Shown here piece by piece: positions 25,384 to 34,612 of a stretch of DNA of 64,000 nucleotides. Source of the DNA: Cysteiniphilum halobium. GTDB taxonomy: Bacteria > Pseudomonadota > Gammaproteobacteria > Francisellales > Francisellaceae. The stretch's first letter is position 1, and every line of letters begins with the position of its first letter. The position numbers and the translations under genes were made by a program. The notes under the pieces were generated by a model. That model was not told the DNA's origin and searched no databases. It saw only the letters and a list, made by a program, of their open reading frames with translations. The DNA is taken from assembly GCF_003574425.1 (NCBI RefSeq), contig NZ_KZ984540.1, forward strand, positions 25,421 through 89,420, read 5' to 3'.

Positions 25384-25989
25384 ATGAAAAAAGTAATTGT
25401 TGTTGGTGCCACTGGTACCATTGGACAAAGCGTGTGTGACACATTACAAAGCCACAACTATGAGATCATTAGAGTATCGCGCTCTGGTGATATTCAGGTT
25501 GATATTGCAGATCTTGGCTCGATCAAAGCGATGTATGACAAGATTGGTACATTTGATGCTTTAGTATCAAGCACGGGCAAGGTGACCTTTAAGCTATTAG
25601 CCGAAATGACGGAAGCAGATTTTATGCTTGGGCTTCATAACAAGCTAATGGGGCAAGTCAATTTAGTGCAGGAAGGTTTAAAATGCATTAATGATAATGG
25701 TTCATTTACACTAACGACAGGGATTTTAAACTGTGAACCCATTGCCCTTGGTGCCTCTGCAGCGATGGTTAATGCAGCGCTTGAAGGTTATATCAAAGCC
25801 GCAAGTTTAGAGCTACGTCAGCAGGTGCGCATCAACGCCGTAAGTCCAACTGTCATTACTGAGGCATTACCATCTTATGGCCCTTTCTTTCCTGGTTTTA
25901 AATCAGTATCTGCAAGTGACGCTGCCCAAGCTTATTTAAGATCAATTGCTGGCATTGAGACAGGTCAAGTTTTTAAAGTGGGTTTTTAG
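25384..25989 (+). CDS. Short-chain dehydrogenase/reductase family protein
   Basis: 201-residue Rossmann-fold SDR protein. The nucleotide-binding motif GATGTIG is at residues 8-14 (VIVVGATGTIGQSV), an Arg/Ser-rich VSRSGDIQVDIAD follows, and SSTGKV stands at the NNAG position near 60. The catalytic YxxxK region reads SAAMVNAALEGYIKAASLEL, so the active-site Tyr and Lys are replaced. This pattern is shared by a known short SDR subgroup, so it is not simple decay. The C-terminus has the SDR INAVSPTVITE block. Reductase activity by the usual mechanism is doubtful; the substrate is unknown. AGAGGA precedes the ATG. Confidence 0.85.
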   Translation: MKKVIVVGATGTIGQSVCDTLQSHNYEIIRVSRSGDIQVDIADLGSIKAMYDKIGTFDALVSSTGKVTFKLLAEMTEADFMLGLHNKLMGQVNLVQEGLKCINDNGSFTLTTGILNCEPIALGASAAMVNAALEGYIKAASLELRQQVRINAVSPTVITEALPSYGPFFPGFKSVSASDAAQAYLRSIAGIETGQVFKVGF

Positions 25990-28052
25990 TGATTTAGACA
26001 TTTAACAACATCTAAAGATGCAGCTTTACGTGCAGGTAGCAAGCCACTTAATACCCCCAAACTGACGACAGAGATAAATGCCAGTAATACCGCAAATGGT
26101 GAAATAAACCAGATAAACTGGATCTCTTGCACGAATTTCGATGCGATATATAAGATTAATTCATAACTGCCAACACCTAGAATAAAGCCGATAATACCAC
26201 CACTTAAACACAGCAGAATCGCTTCAACAAGATAGCTCCAAAAAATCGTACGATCACCTGCACCTATGGCTTTTAATAAGCCAATTTCATATAAGTTTTC
26301 AGAAATTGATGCCAGCATCATATTGGTAATGCCAATACCGGCGACAATAAGAGATACGATTGAGATTACAGCAAGCATTAAGGTGAAGATATTTAAAAAT
26401 GTTTGAATATTATGCAAAAGATCAATATCAGGTGACACCATAAAGGTGCCACTATTGCCATATTTGCTTGTGAAGTAATTTTTAAGCGCATCACTGACTG
26501 GAATCACAGAACTCACATCATCAACACTAAAATAAAATTGTGCTAAAAAGCTCCAGTTTACCTTTTGTAAATACGTAAAAGGTAAGAGAATTTGCATATT
26601 GATATTATTCCAAGCGTCACTGCTTGCACTTGATTTTTCCTTTAGCACGCCAATGACAAAACAGGTATAACTGCCGTCATAATTACCGATTTGAATGACA
26701 TTACCAATCGCGCTTTGCGTGGGAAAAAGCGCACGATTAATATCATGACCAATAATACAGACATTATCTGCATTTTGAATATCCAACGCCGAGAAATTAT
26801 GGCCTTGTGCTAACGGTGTATTAACAATAGGCAGAAAATATGTGTTAACGCCTTGAATCGGAATCTGGTTTTGATGCACTTTGTTACTATTAAAAACCAC
26901 ACTGGTGGCATAGCTGCTGATTGAAGGCGACAACATTGTGATCTGTGGGAAAATGCGTTTAATCGGTGTCAAATCATCTTTAACCGATAATTGGCTAAAT
27001 GCTGAGTTGCTATGATCTGATGCTGATTGCATCCAGTTCTTATAGGCATAAAACAACACGGTTTTTGCACCTAATTTGTCATAAGATGCTAAAATTTTAT
27101 CTTTGGCATATTGGCCAAGCGTCATCATGACAATAATTGAAGCAACACCAATAATCACACCCAAAGCAGTCAACAGTGTTTGACCTTTTTTGATCATCAA
27201 TGTGCGACATGCTAATACAAAAAGCATGATTAAAGCATGTGTATAACTGGTGCTTGATGTTGGCTTTTGCTGGATTTCTCTATTTTGCTTATCTTCTTTA
27301 TTTTCCTTATTTTCCTTATTTTCCTGCATATGTTGCTTTGCAGAAGAGTTTTTCTCCTTGTTTTTTTTAATATCCGCAAGTACTCTACCATCTTTAATCT
27401 CAATGGTGCGTGGTGCAAATTCAGCAATTTCTTTATCATGCGTTACTAAAATAATTGTTTTACCACATTGATTAAGCTTAGTGAGCAGTGCCATAATATT
27501 TTGTGTATTATGACTATCCAGATTTCCTGTGGGTTCATCAGCAAGAATAATATCAGCGTTACGCATCAAGGCTCTGGCAATTGCTACACGCTGTTGTTCA
27601 CCGCCTGATAATTCTTTAGGGTAATGATCCAAGCGATGTGCAATACCCACCTCTTTGGCAATATCATGCGCTTTTTGTCTTAAGGCTTTTCGATCATACT
27701 CAATATTAATCGGGTAGTTCATCGGTAATAGGATATTATCAAGCACATTAAGCTTAGGTAGCAGGTGAAATTGCTGAAAGACAAAACCAATATGTTTAGC
27801 ACGTATTTGTGCCAGTTTACGACTATCAGCATGGGCTAGTGATGCATCATGAATTTTGATATTACCCGATTCAAATGTAAGCATCGCACCCAATAAATGT
27901 AGCAAGGTTGATTTTCCCGAGCCTGATGCGCCAACAATAGCAACAAATTCACCTTGTCGAATATTGATATTAATATCATATAATACAGGTGTTGATTTCA
28001 TCGCAGCATGATAGCTAAAACTCAGTTGACTTACCTCATATGCCAAGCGCAT
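25986..28052 (-). CDS. macB: MacB-type ABC exporter, fused ATPase-permease
   Basis: 688-residue MacB-like protein. The N-terminal ABC ATPase has Walker A GASGSGKST at residues 41-49, signature LSGGEQQRVAIARAL and Walker B IILADEPTGNLDS. A Lys/Glu/Asn-rich linker about 225-265, coded in part by 9-base DNA repeats, leads to a first membrane span (LLTALGVIIGVASIIVMMTLG), a periplasmic MacB core and three C-terminal FtsX-type spans ending in PARKAASLDVVKCL. I start at the ATG at 28052, with GGAG inside the end of the hlyD gene; the frame opens earlier at 28088. With the adaptor and TolC genes it forms a complete tripartite efflux or export system. The substrate is unknown. Confidence 0.9.
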   Translation of the reverse strand: MRLAYEVSQLSFSYHAAMKSTPVLYDININIRQGEFVAIVGASGSGKSTLLHLLGAMLTFESGNIKIHDASLAHADSRKLAQIRAKHIGFVFQQFHLLPKLNVLDNILLPMNYPINIEYDRKALRQKAHDIAKEVGIAHRLDHYPKELSGGEQQRVAIARALMRNADIILADEPTGNLDSHNTQNIMALLTKLNQCGKTIILVTHDKEIAEFAPRTIEIKDGRVLADIKKNKEKNSSAKQHMQENKENKENKEDKQNREIQQKPTSSTSYTHALIMLFVLACRTLMIKKGQTLLTALGVIIGVASIIVMMTLGQYAKDKILASYDKLGAKTVLFYAYKNWMQSASDHSNSAFSQLSVKDDLTPIKRIFPQITMLSPSISSYATSVVFNSNKVHQNQIPIQGVNTYFLPIVNTPLAQGHNFSALDIQNADNVCIIGHDINRALFPTQSAIGNVIQIGNYDGSYTCFVIGVLKEKSSASSDAWNNINMQILLPFTYLQKVNWSFLAQFYFSVDDVSSVIPVSDALKNYFTSKYGNSGTFMVSPDIDLLHNIQTFLNIFTLMLAVISIVSLIVAGIGITNMMLASISENLYEIGLLKAIGAGDRTIFWSYLVEAILLCLSGGIIGFILGVGSYELILYIASKFVQEIQFIWFISPFAVLLAFISVVSLGVLSGLLPARKAASLDVVKCLNH
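27298..27324. repeat. Three in-frame 9-base repeats in the MacB linker
   Basis: Three perfect copies of TTATTTTCC (reverse strand GGAAAATAA), coding for repeated Glu-Asn-Lys in the linker between the ATPase and the permease. Gain or loss of a copy keeps the frame, so linker length could vary between strains. Confidence 0.75.
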
Positions 28053-28056
28053 ATAG

Positions 28057-28953
28057 CTATACTCCACTGAAGTAATCGATTGGTTCAACTTGATCTCCTA
28101 TTGCTAAACCATTTGTAATTTCAACATCTTGTGTAGTTTGTATCCCTAAACTAACCTTGCGCATCTTACCATTGGAAAGTTTGACATAATCATGTCCATC
28201 TTTAATGCGAATATACTGCTTGGGAAGTGCAATGACATCTTGCTTTTCATTAATATAAATATCACAAATAACACTCATTCCCGGTAAAAGCTTAGCATTC
28301 TTTGTCGTAATAAGCACTTTAATTGGATAGGTTGTCTGTTCAGTTGAATTATTAAACGATGCACCTGAGTTGTTGGATGAAGGTGCTAAGGCAACACTGG
28401 TAATAACGCCAGTAAAACGGATATTATTACTAGCTGAGGCTTTGATCATTACTTTTAAGCCTTTTTTCATTTGCAATATGTTTGATTCGGTAATATCTGC
28501 AGTTACATAAAGCTTAGATAAATCATCCACTTTAAGAATAAAATCACTACTTTGTGTGCCGCCTGAACCTTGGGTGACATACTCACCTTCAGACTTTTTG
28601 ATATATACCACTGTCCCGGCATAGGGCGCTCTAATCGGGTAGACTTTCTCAGGCGATTGTAGTGAGCTGACAATACTGACAAGTGGGTCGCCTTGAACAA
28701 CGTGTTGACCAAGGTGGACATAGATCTTTTGGATATAACCAGCATAGGGTGCTGCTACTACCGTTTCTTTATTGGCGCTAACAACTCCTGAGGCGGATAT
28801 TTTATTTACCAGCGTTTTTTTGCTGACTGTATAAGGTACATCTGTTGTTACCAGTCGATGACTTTCCTTAGGAGAAAAATAATAATAAAACACATAGCCA
28901 ATAGCAATCGCAACAATAATAATCACCAGCCATTTAATGATTTTTAAAAACAT
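28057..28953 (-). CDS. HlyD/MacA-type periplasmic adaptor (membrane fusion protein)
   Basis: 298-residue adaptor linking the MacB permease to TolC. It has an N-terminal membrane anchor about 4-24 (IIKWLVIIIVAIAIGYVFYYY), barrel-sandwich/lipoyl-like halves (APYAGYIQKIYVHLGQHVVQGDPLVSI ... IRAPYAGTVVYIKKSEGEYV) and a beta-barrel with LLPGMSVICDIYI near 243-255. The alpha-hairpin between the lipoyl halves is very short compared with E. coli MacA, so contact with TolC may differ. The ATG at 28953 is chosen; a TTG at 28962 has a closer GGGG and is possible. Both overlap the tolC end. The stop is 4 bases before the macB ATG. Confidence 0.87.
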   Translation of the reverse strand: MFLKIIKWLVIIIVAIAIGYVFYYYFSPKESHRLVTTDVPYTVSKKTLVNKISASGVVSANKETVVAAPYAGYIQKIYVHLGQHVVQGDPLVSIVSSLQSPEKVYPIRAPYAGTVVYIKKSEGEYVTQGSGGTQSSDFILKVDDLSKLYVTADITESNILQMKKGLKVMIKASASNNIRFTGVITSVALAPSSNNSGASFNNSTEQTTYPIKVLITTKNAKLLPGMSVICDIYINEKQDVIALPKQYIRIKDGHDYVKLSNGKMRKVSLGIQTTQDVEITNGLAIGDQVEPIDYFSGV

Positions 28954-30250
28954 AACGCTCAATGTCCCCTTTGTAGAAATGATATTGATAGGTATCAGTT
29001 AATAACTGCGCATAGAGATTAAGCATCGTCTGTTCAGCTGTTTGTAAGCTACTTAATGCATTGATTAAATCAAGATAGGATTGTCTGCCGGCTTGAAAAT
29101 TACGCTTCACCGAGGCATAGCTTTCTTTAGCATACTTTTGTAGTTCAATTGCCGTTGGCAGTGTCTCATATTGATTTTTAAAGTCGCTTAATAAATCTGC
29201 CAGCATTTTTTGCACATCCAGCATATTGCTTTGGTTACTGTATTGATTTTTAAGCTTGGTTTCTTCAGCAATGACAATATTGCGATTTAAAGTGCCGCCA
29301 TCAAATAGGTTGAAACTTAAGGTTAACGTCGCACTCCAGCTAAACTCTTTGCGTGCACCAATGCCACCAAAAAGGCCATTTTGTGGATAGGGGTTTTGAT
29401 AACCACCATTGATCGATAATGCGGTATTTGGCCAGTAATTACGTTTTGCTTGATTGATACTCCAATCATCTTTTTGTTGTTGCAATTGCAATAGTTTGTA
29501 TTGATAGAAATACTGTTGAGAAAAGGGAGTTAATGCTTTAGGAATATCTTTTAAATCCTGAAGTGCTAATATGCTAAAATTGAGATCTTGAGGGTTAAAA
29601 GCACTAATACCCATGCTCTTTAATAACTTCTGTTTGGCAACTTTTAGGTTTTGCTTTTGTTGCTTTAAGGTAATCTCAGTACTTAATAGCTGGGTTTTTA
29701 AATTCAATTCATCTGATCGTGACTTAAGTCCTTGTTTATATAAGGTGTTGGCAGTTAGATATTGTGTTTGATATTGCTGATAAAGTATCTCTTGCAATTT
29801 AAGGTTATGTACACTGAGTGAGTATTGAATAAAATTTGTAGCAACTTCTTGAATCAACTGATCTTTGGTATAGCGATAGTTTAGTTGATCGATGGCTGTT
29901 TGAATCTTGGCCTGGTAATAGTTGGTAATTTTGATCCCATTTTGACTAAAATCTTCTGATAATTCCAAGCCAAATGTATTGCTGGTATTAAAGCTTGTGC
30001 TATTTACTGCGCTATATGTCGTATCATTTGCTGTTGATGAGCTAACTAAATCAAGCTTTGGAAAAAAGGCAGCAAATGTATTTTCTTTTTGCAAAGTGCT
30101 GATATTAAGCTGTAATTGCTGTGATTTTAATCTTGGTGCGTGTTCAATGGCATACTGTACTGCCTGCTGTAAACTAAGGTTTTGACAAAAGCCTAAGGAG
30201 ACACTCGCACTTATTGTGCATAGTGCAAGATACTTTAGACATTGACGCAT
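28934..30250 (-). CDS. TolC-family outer-membrane efflux protein
   Basis: 438-residue outer-membrane factor. Signal peptide about 1-22 (YLALCTISASVSLGFC), then two homologous helical repeats, each opening like TolC family members: LSLQQAVQYAIEHAPRLKSQQLQLNIS near 25-50, and in the second half DVQKMLADLLSDFKNQYETLPTA near 345-365 followed by SVKRNFQAGRQSYLDLINALSSL. It is first of the three export genes and overlaps the adaptor gene. It starts 8 bases after the LysM lipoprotein stop, so four genes are probably one operon. Confidence 0.9.
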   Translation of the reverse strand: MRQCLKYLALCTISASVSLGFCQNLSLQQAVQYAIEHAPRLKSQQLQLNISTLQKENTFAAFFPKLDLVSSSTANDTTYSAVNSTSFNTSNTFGLELSEDFSQNGIKITNYYQAKIQTAIDQLNYRYTKDQLIQEVATNFIQYSLSVHNLKLQEILYQQYQTQYLTANTLYKQGLKSRSDELNLKTQLLSTEITLKQQKQNLKVAKQKLLKSMGISAFNPQDLNFSILALQDLKDIPKALTPFSQQYFYQYKLLQLQQQKDDWSINQAKRNYWPNTALSINGGYQNPYPQNGLFGGIGARKEFSWSATLTLSFNLFDGGTLNRNIVIAEETKLKNQYSNQSNMLDVQKMLADLLSDFKNQYETLPTAIELQKYAKESYASVKRNFQAGRQSYLDLINALSSLQTAEQTMLNLYAQLLTDTYQYHFYKGDIERYVFKNH

Positions 30251-30257
30251 GGTAAGC

Positions 30258-30695
30258 TTAGCAATCAGTTGGTTTTGGAATGATGAGATTTTGCCCTGCC
30301 GCTAAGCGATTAGGATCTTTTATGTTGTTGGCTTTAGCAAGACAGGTCAGACTAATGTTATTTCTACGTGCGATGCTATATAGACTATCGCCAATCTCTA
30401 CCTTATAGGTCGTTGGCTGATTATGCTCGACAACGCGAGCAATTGTTGATGTTTTTTGAGTGTTTGTTTGATGTGCTTTTGCAACTACTTTTACCGTCTT
30501 TGCATTTGCTGATGGAACACTTGTTTGAGATGTTTTAGTTACCTTTGCTAAGGAAGGAGCGTTAGCGACAGAAGCAGGTTTTGACGGCGGTGATGTTGTT
30601 ATATTAGTAGTAGCAGTTTCACTTTTACTGTCAAGTTGCGCACAACCAGATAATAACAACATACTTATTGCGATAATATAAAGTTTCTTTTGCAT
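30258..30695 (-). CDS. LysM-domain lipoprotein
   Basis: 145-residue lipoprotein with lipobox LSGC (Cys18), a Thr/Ser/Ala-rich linker about 20-95 and a C-terminal LysM module about 96-141 (TYKVEIGDSLYSIARRNNISL ... AAGQNLIIP) for peptidoglycan binding. A strong ribosome binding site AAAGGGGGAAG precedes the ATG. It heads the tolC-hlyD-macB run, 8 bases upstream of tolC, which suggests a role in anchoring or positioning the export system at the cell wall; this is inferred from gene order only. Confidence 0.85.
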   Translation of the reverse strand: MQKKLYIIAISMLLLSGCAQLDSKSETATTNITTSPPSKPASVANAPSLAKVTKTSQTSVPSANAKTVKVVAKAHQTNTQKTSTIARVVEHNQPTTYKVEIGDSLYSIARRNNISLTCLAKANNIKDPNRLAAGQNLIIPKPTDC

Positions 30696-30828
30696 AACTG
30701 ACTTCCCCCTTTTGATGGTATTTCATCAGTTTAGCTATAAAACATAAGTACTGCAAAATATTTACGTCTGAATGAGTAACAAAATTTTGCCAGTTGAATT
30801 GAGCATTTTTTACAAATATGGTTATGTA

Positions 30829-31014
30829 TTATTCCATATCGCCTAATGAGTGCTCACCTTTGATACGTACAAAGATTTCTTCACGATGTACTGACACCTC
30901 TTTAGGTGCATTTATGCCTAAACGAACTTGATTTCCTTTGACGCCTAAAACAGTGACTGTTACTTCGTCCCCAATCATGACAGTCTCGCCAATTTTTCTT
31001 GTTAAAATTAACAT
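30829..31014 (-). CDS. csrA: Carbon storage regulator CsrA
   Basis: 61-residue RNA-binding global regulator that binds GGA motifs in mRNA leaders. It has the full CsrA sequence order: [34 protein letters not shown], then [13 protein letters not shown]. Arg44 of VHREEI, important for RNA binding, is present. AAGGAG sits 10 bases before the ATG. It lies 133 bases upstream of the LysM lipoprotein gene and on the same strand. It is relevant to the GGA-rich pilus leader at 7.4-7.6 kb and to the candidate RNA at 23.6 kb, but no interaction can be proven from sequence. Confidence 0.97.
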   Translation of the reverse strand: MLILTRKIGETVMIGDEVTVTVLGVKGNQVRLGINAPKEVSVHREEIFVRIKGEHSLGDME

Positions 31015-31308
31015 GTTAAAGTTACTCCTTATTATATCGCTTTATCTTCCAAAGCTGATTAAACCTATACCAACCGTTTGCAAAGCACATGCACAACCCC
31101 AAGCTTAAAATGCTTTTAGTCCTTGCAAAAAGTATAGACTTAAAATATTTATATGCATCTAAAAACTGGGTAATTCTAAACAAATAAATATTTTTTACCA
31201 GGATTTTATGCATTTAAATTGAAATTGGCTAGTTTTGCCACAGCAGCAGTATGGCTTTAGGTAAATTATCGTTATACTGAAATCATTATTAAAAAGCACT
31301 TATGCCAG

Positions 31309-33396
31309 ATGTTTTTATTTTATAAGTTGAATAAGATTATTCACAGTTACCTAAATGATCAGCAGCGTGCTTTGGTGGCAGATGCTTTTTTGTTTGGTGC
31401 TGATGCGCATGAGTTGCAAGTTAGAAGCTCAGGAGAGCCATATTTTACCCATCCGGTGGCGGTAGCTTGTGTTTTGGCGGGCATGAGACTTGATTGTGAA
31501 ACAGTGATTGCCGCCCTTTTGCATGATACGATTGAAGATACTGAAACTTCATCAGAGATTATAGCCAGGCGCTATGGTGAGAAAACCGCGCAATTAGTCG
31601 AGGGTGTTACTAAGTTAAGCAAGATAGAAACACACTCAAAAGCAGAGTTGCAAGCTGAAAACTTCCGTAAAATGGTCTTGGCAATGGTACAGGATATTCG
31701 CGTGATTCTGATTAAGCTTGCCGATCGGCTGCATAATATGACAACGCTTGCACCATTAAGACCAGATAAGCGGCGGCGGATTGCATTAGAGACTTTAGAG
31801 ATTTATGCTCCTATTGCCCACAGGCTGGGGATGCATCATATTAAAAATTCATTTGAAGAGCTAGCATTTGAAGCGATGTATCCTTATCGCTATAAAACGC
31901 TTAAAACAAAAGTATTACATGCGCAAAAGCATCGCGATCGGTTATTTCGTAAAATTATGGAGAGATTACAGCATCACTTGGCTGAGTTTTTAGAAAGTGA
32001 ACAGCTGGTTTCAGGGCGTAAGAAACGGCTATATAGCATTTATCGCAAGATGCGTGATAAAGAGATGTCATTTTCTGAGATTATGGATATCTATGCCTAT
32101 AAAGTTATTGCGCCAACACGACGCGATTGTTATATGATTTTAGGTGCGATTCATGAGATTTTTCGCCCTATTCCTGGGCGTTTCAAGGACTATATTGCCA
32201 CACCGAAAGCAAATGGTTATCAGTCTTTGCACACCACAGTTTTTGGTCCCTATGGTGTGCCCATTGAAGTGCAGATTAAAACCAAAATGATGGATGACAC
32301 AGCAGAGAAAGGGGTTGCCGCACATTGGATTTATAAGGCGAAGTCATTAAGTCATGATAATGCTCAAAAATGGCTAGAGAAACTCTCTGATTTGCAGCAA
32401 CACGTTACTAAATCAACGGATTTTGTTGAAAGTGTTAAGCTTGATTTATTCCCTGATGAGGTTTATGTTTTCACACCAAATGGCGAGATTATTGAACTGC
32501 CAAAAAGTGCAACTTGCGTTGACTTTGCTTATCATATTCATACGGATATTGGTAATCATTGTATTGCTGCGAAGGTGAATCGCAGGATCACACCACTTAG
32601 CTATGTATTAACGCATGGTGATACCGTTGAAATTATTACCTCACCAAATGCACACCCAAACCCTGCCTGGCTTGAGTTTATTAAAACAGCGCGCGCCAAA
32701 CATGCGATTAAATATGCTTTAAAGCGCCATGAACATGAAGAGTTTGTACATATTGGGCAGCAGATTCTAACGCAAGCGCTACTTAAAAATCACATGGATT
32801 TTTCGACCATTTCAGCAGAGCTATTACAAGAGGCATTAGTTGAATTTAATTTCCCGTGCATTGCCGAGCTGCATGCCGCTATTGGACAGGCGCATTTCTC
32901 AGCGAACACCTTTGTACGGTTTGTTGAACAAAAACAACAATTAGAAAGTAAGGGCTATGATTCACAGCGGAAGTTACTGATTGATGATAGTTATCTTCGT
33001 CAATTGGCAAGTTGCTGTACGCCAATCCCTGAAGACCCAATTACCGGTGTTTTGGTTTCTGATAAAGGGTTGATGATTCATCGAATCAAATGTAATGAGT
33101 TATTGAAGCTTAAAAAAACGCATGAAATTATTGAAACGCAATGGGCAAAAGACTGCACGGGTTATTATCCAGTGAAGTTGCGTATTAGTTTGCAAAATGT
33201 GCAAGGCGCAATTGCCAAAGTCACAGCTAATATCTCACGGCACGATGCGCAAATTTTAAGCTTTAATATCCTTGAGTCTGATGCACAATATGGTATCGTG
33301 CAGACGATGCTTGAAGTGAAAGATCGTGTGCACTTGGCGCGCGTGATTCGCGGATTAAAACATTTAAAAATATGTCTTAAAATTGAGCGCTTTTAA
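31309..33396 (+). CDS. spoT: Bifunctional (p)ppGpp synthetase/hydrolase SpoT
   Basis: 695-residue stringent-response enzyme. The HD hydrolase domain (HTDEP-like region HPVAVA near 38-43, LLHDTIEDTE about 70-79) is intact, so ppGpp hydrolysis is expected. The synthetase domain has RFKDYIATPKANGYQSLHTT near 289-308. A TGS domain (about 385-445, VYVFTPNGEIIELPKSATCV) and a C-terminal ACT domain (about 620-695) follow. The intact HD points to SpoT rather than RelA. The ATG at 31309 is the first in frame and has no strong ribosome binding site; later starts at about residue 5-10 are possible. It ends 4 bases before the convergent FAD gene. Confidence 0.95.
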   Translation: MFLFYKLNKIIHSYLNDQQRALVADAFLFGADAHELQVRSSGEPYFTHPVAVACVLAGMRLDCETVIAALLHDTIEDTETSSEIIARRYGEKTAQLVEGVTKLSKIETHSKAELQAENFRKMVLAMVQDIRVILIKLADRLHNMTTLAPLRPDKRRRIALETLEIYAPIAHRLGMHHIKNSFEELAFEAMYPYRYKTLKTKVLHAQKHRDRLFRKIMERLQHHLAEFLESEQLVSGRKKRLYSIYRKMRDKEMSFSEIMDIYAYKVIAPTRRDCYMILGAIHEIFRPIPGRFKDYIATPKANGYQSLHTTVFGPYGVPIEVQIKTKMMDDTAEKGVAAHWIYKAKSLSHDNAQKWLEKLSDLQQHVTKSTDFVESVKLDLFPDEVYVFTPNGEIIELPKSATCVDFAYHIHTDIGNHCIAAKVNRRITPLSYVLTHGDTVEIITSPNAHPNPAWLEFIKTARAKHAIKYALKRHEHEEFVHIGQQILTQALLKNHMDFSTISAELLQEALVEFNFPCIAELHAAIGQAHFSANTFVRFVEQKQQLESKGYDSQRKLLIDDSYLRQLASCCTPIPEDPITGVLVSDKGLMIHRIKCNELLKLKKTHEIIETQWAKDCTGYYPVKLRISLQNVQGAIAKVTANISRHDAQILSFNILESDAQYGIVQTMLEVKDRVHLARVIRGLKHLKICLKIERF

Positions 33397-33400
33397 TTTT

Positions 33401-34597
33401 TTAATGAAGGATCCTTTTGACTTCGTCAAAAGAGCGTTTGACACAATCCTCAACTGCCAAGCGGGTAAAGTAGTTGCCGGTTAGTGCTAAGCTATTATCT
33501 TTTATCAGTTCATTATTAAGCCCATCAATAAAATCTTGATGTTGTGATTGATAACACGGTAGGTTATTGTCTTTGTGCTTTATATCAATCAGTGCATCTT
33601 TGGGAATATTAAGTTTTGATAAAAACATATCAATTAATTGTTGGTAGGGTGTATCTGTGTTTTTAAAGTGTACCGTCATACCACGATATTTCTCATGTGT
33701 TAGTGTGTCACGTGTTACCATTGAAAAGAAATCTTGTTTAATACCAATTAGGCCATTGATGGGTTTGATATGTTTGATTTTGTCTTTATCAAAGACTAAA
33801 CCAGTTGTTGTTAGCTTGGAAATACCAGGTTGATGTTTAATACGCGCAAGTGGGTGATTTGTTTGTGCAAGCAACTGATGGCTAATATGCCACGGTGTTG
33901 CCAAAACCAGCTTATCTGCGGTGAGCACACCATCATCAGTGGTGATGCACCATCTATCATTTTGTTTTGTAATGGCTTTCACAGCAGTTGATAAGTTGAT
34001 TTGAGTATTTTTAGTATTTACCTTTGTAAATAGCGTTGACATGCCACGGTCAAAGGTGAAGCTGCGTGGCAGGCTTTTGTCTTTGCTACGGGTTTTAAAA
34101 AGGAAATCAGCTGGAAAATTTTGGCTATTTTGACAAAGTACGGCATCAAAGCAATAACGTAGGGTTTTTTGATAGTTGTTACGCCCAAAAACAAAGCTAA
34201 AATATTGTTCAATCGTGCGATTTCCCGCCTTGCTCAATTTAAATAGTGATAACCCAAACCCCATACGAATAAGATTAAGTTTACTTAAAACACTCGCAAT
34301 TTGGTTTTGTGATGTTAGTAGTTTAAAAGGGTGTTTCTCGCGCTTTTGCAAATGACTTAATAGCCCATTATCATGACAAAAGCTAATCAAATGCTGGTAA
34401 GAGTTATAAATGGTATGTGTGCCTAGCTCAAGCCAGAAATCGCGTGTTTTTGGACTGTGGTACGTTTCAATACAGCCGCCTAACTTGTGGCTTTGTTCAA
34501 GGATAATGCTTTTATATCCTTGAAGTGCTGCAAAGTGTGCAAAACTGACACCTGAGATGCCTCCTCCTATGATAGCAATGGGATAATTCTCTGGCAT
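33401..34597 (-). CDS. FAD-dependent oxidoreductase, protoporphyrinogen-oxidase-like
   Basis: 398-residue flavoprotein of the amino-oxidase/HemY-like superfamily. The N-terminal dinucleotide-binding motif is AIIGGGISGVSFAHFAA, followed by ILEQSHKLGGCIETYHS near 35-50, with the usual GTHTIYN substrate-side loop near 62. The C-terminus holds the second FAD segment (NSLALTGNYFTRLAVEDCV) with GN in place of the usual AG. It could act on porphyrinogens or on unsaturated lipids or amines; the sequence does not decide. The start at 34597 has AGGGAG at 8-base spacing. Last gene of the rhodanese-ispF-zapG-truD run, 15 bases after truD begins to be counted downstream. Confidence 0.8.
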   Translation of the reverse strand: MPENYPIAIIGGGISGVSFAHFAALQGYKSIILEQSHKLGGCIETYHSPKTRDFWLELGTHTIYNSYQHLISFCHDNGLLSHLQKREKHPFKLLTSQNQIASVLSKLNLIRMGFGLSLFKLSKAGNRTIEQYFSFVFGRNNYQKTLRYCFDAVLCQNSQNFPADFLFKTRSKDKSLPRSFTFDRGMSTLFTKVNTKNTQINLSTAVKAITKQNDRWCITTDDGVLTADKLVLATPWHISHQLLAQTNHPLARIKHQPGISKLTTTGLVFDKDKIKHIKPINGLIGIKQDFFSMVTRDTLTHEKYRGMTVHFKNTDTPYQQLIDMFLSKLNIPKDALIDIKHKDNNLPCYQSQHQDFIDGLNNELIKDNSLALTGNYFTRLAVEDCVKRSFDEVKRILH

Positions 34598-34612
34598 GAT
34601 CAATACTCCCTG

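Noticed and set aside
31022-31213. 63-codon ORF on the minus strand upstream of csrA
   Set aside because: It lies in the csrA/spoT intergenic region 8 bases before csrA, has no ribosome binding site and no protein-like pattern, and its composition is that of AT-rich non-coding DNA.
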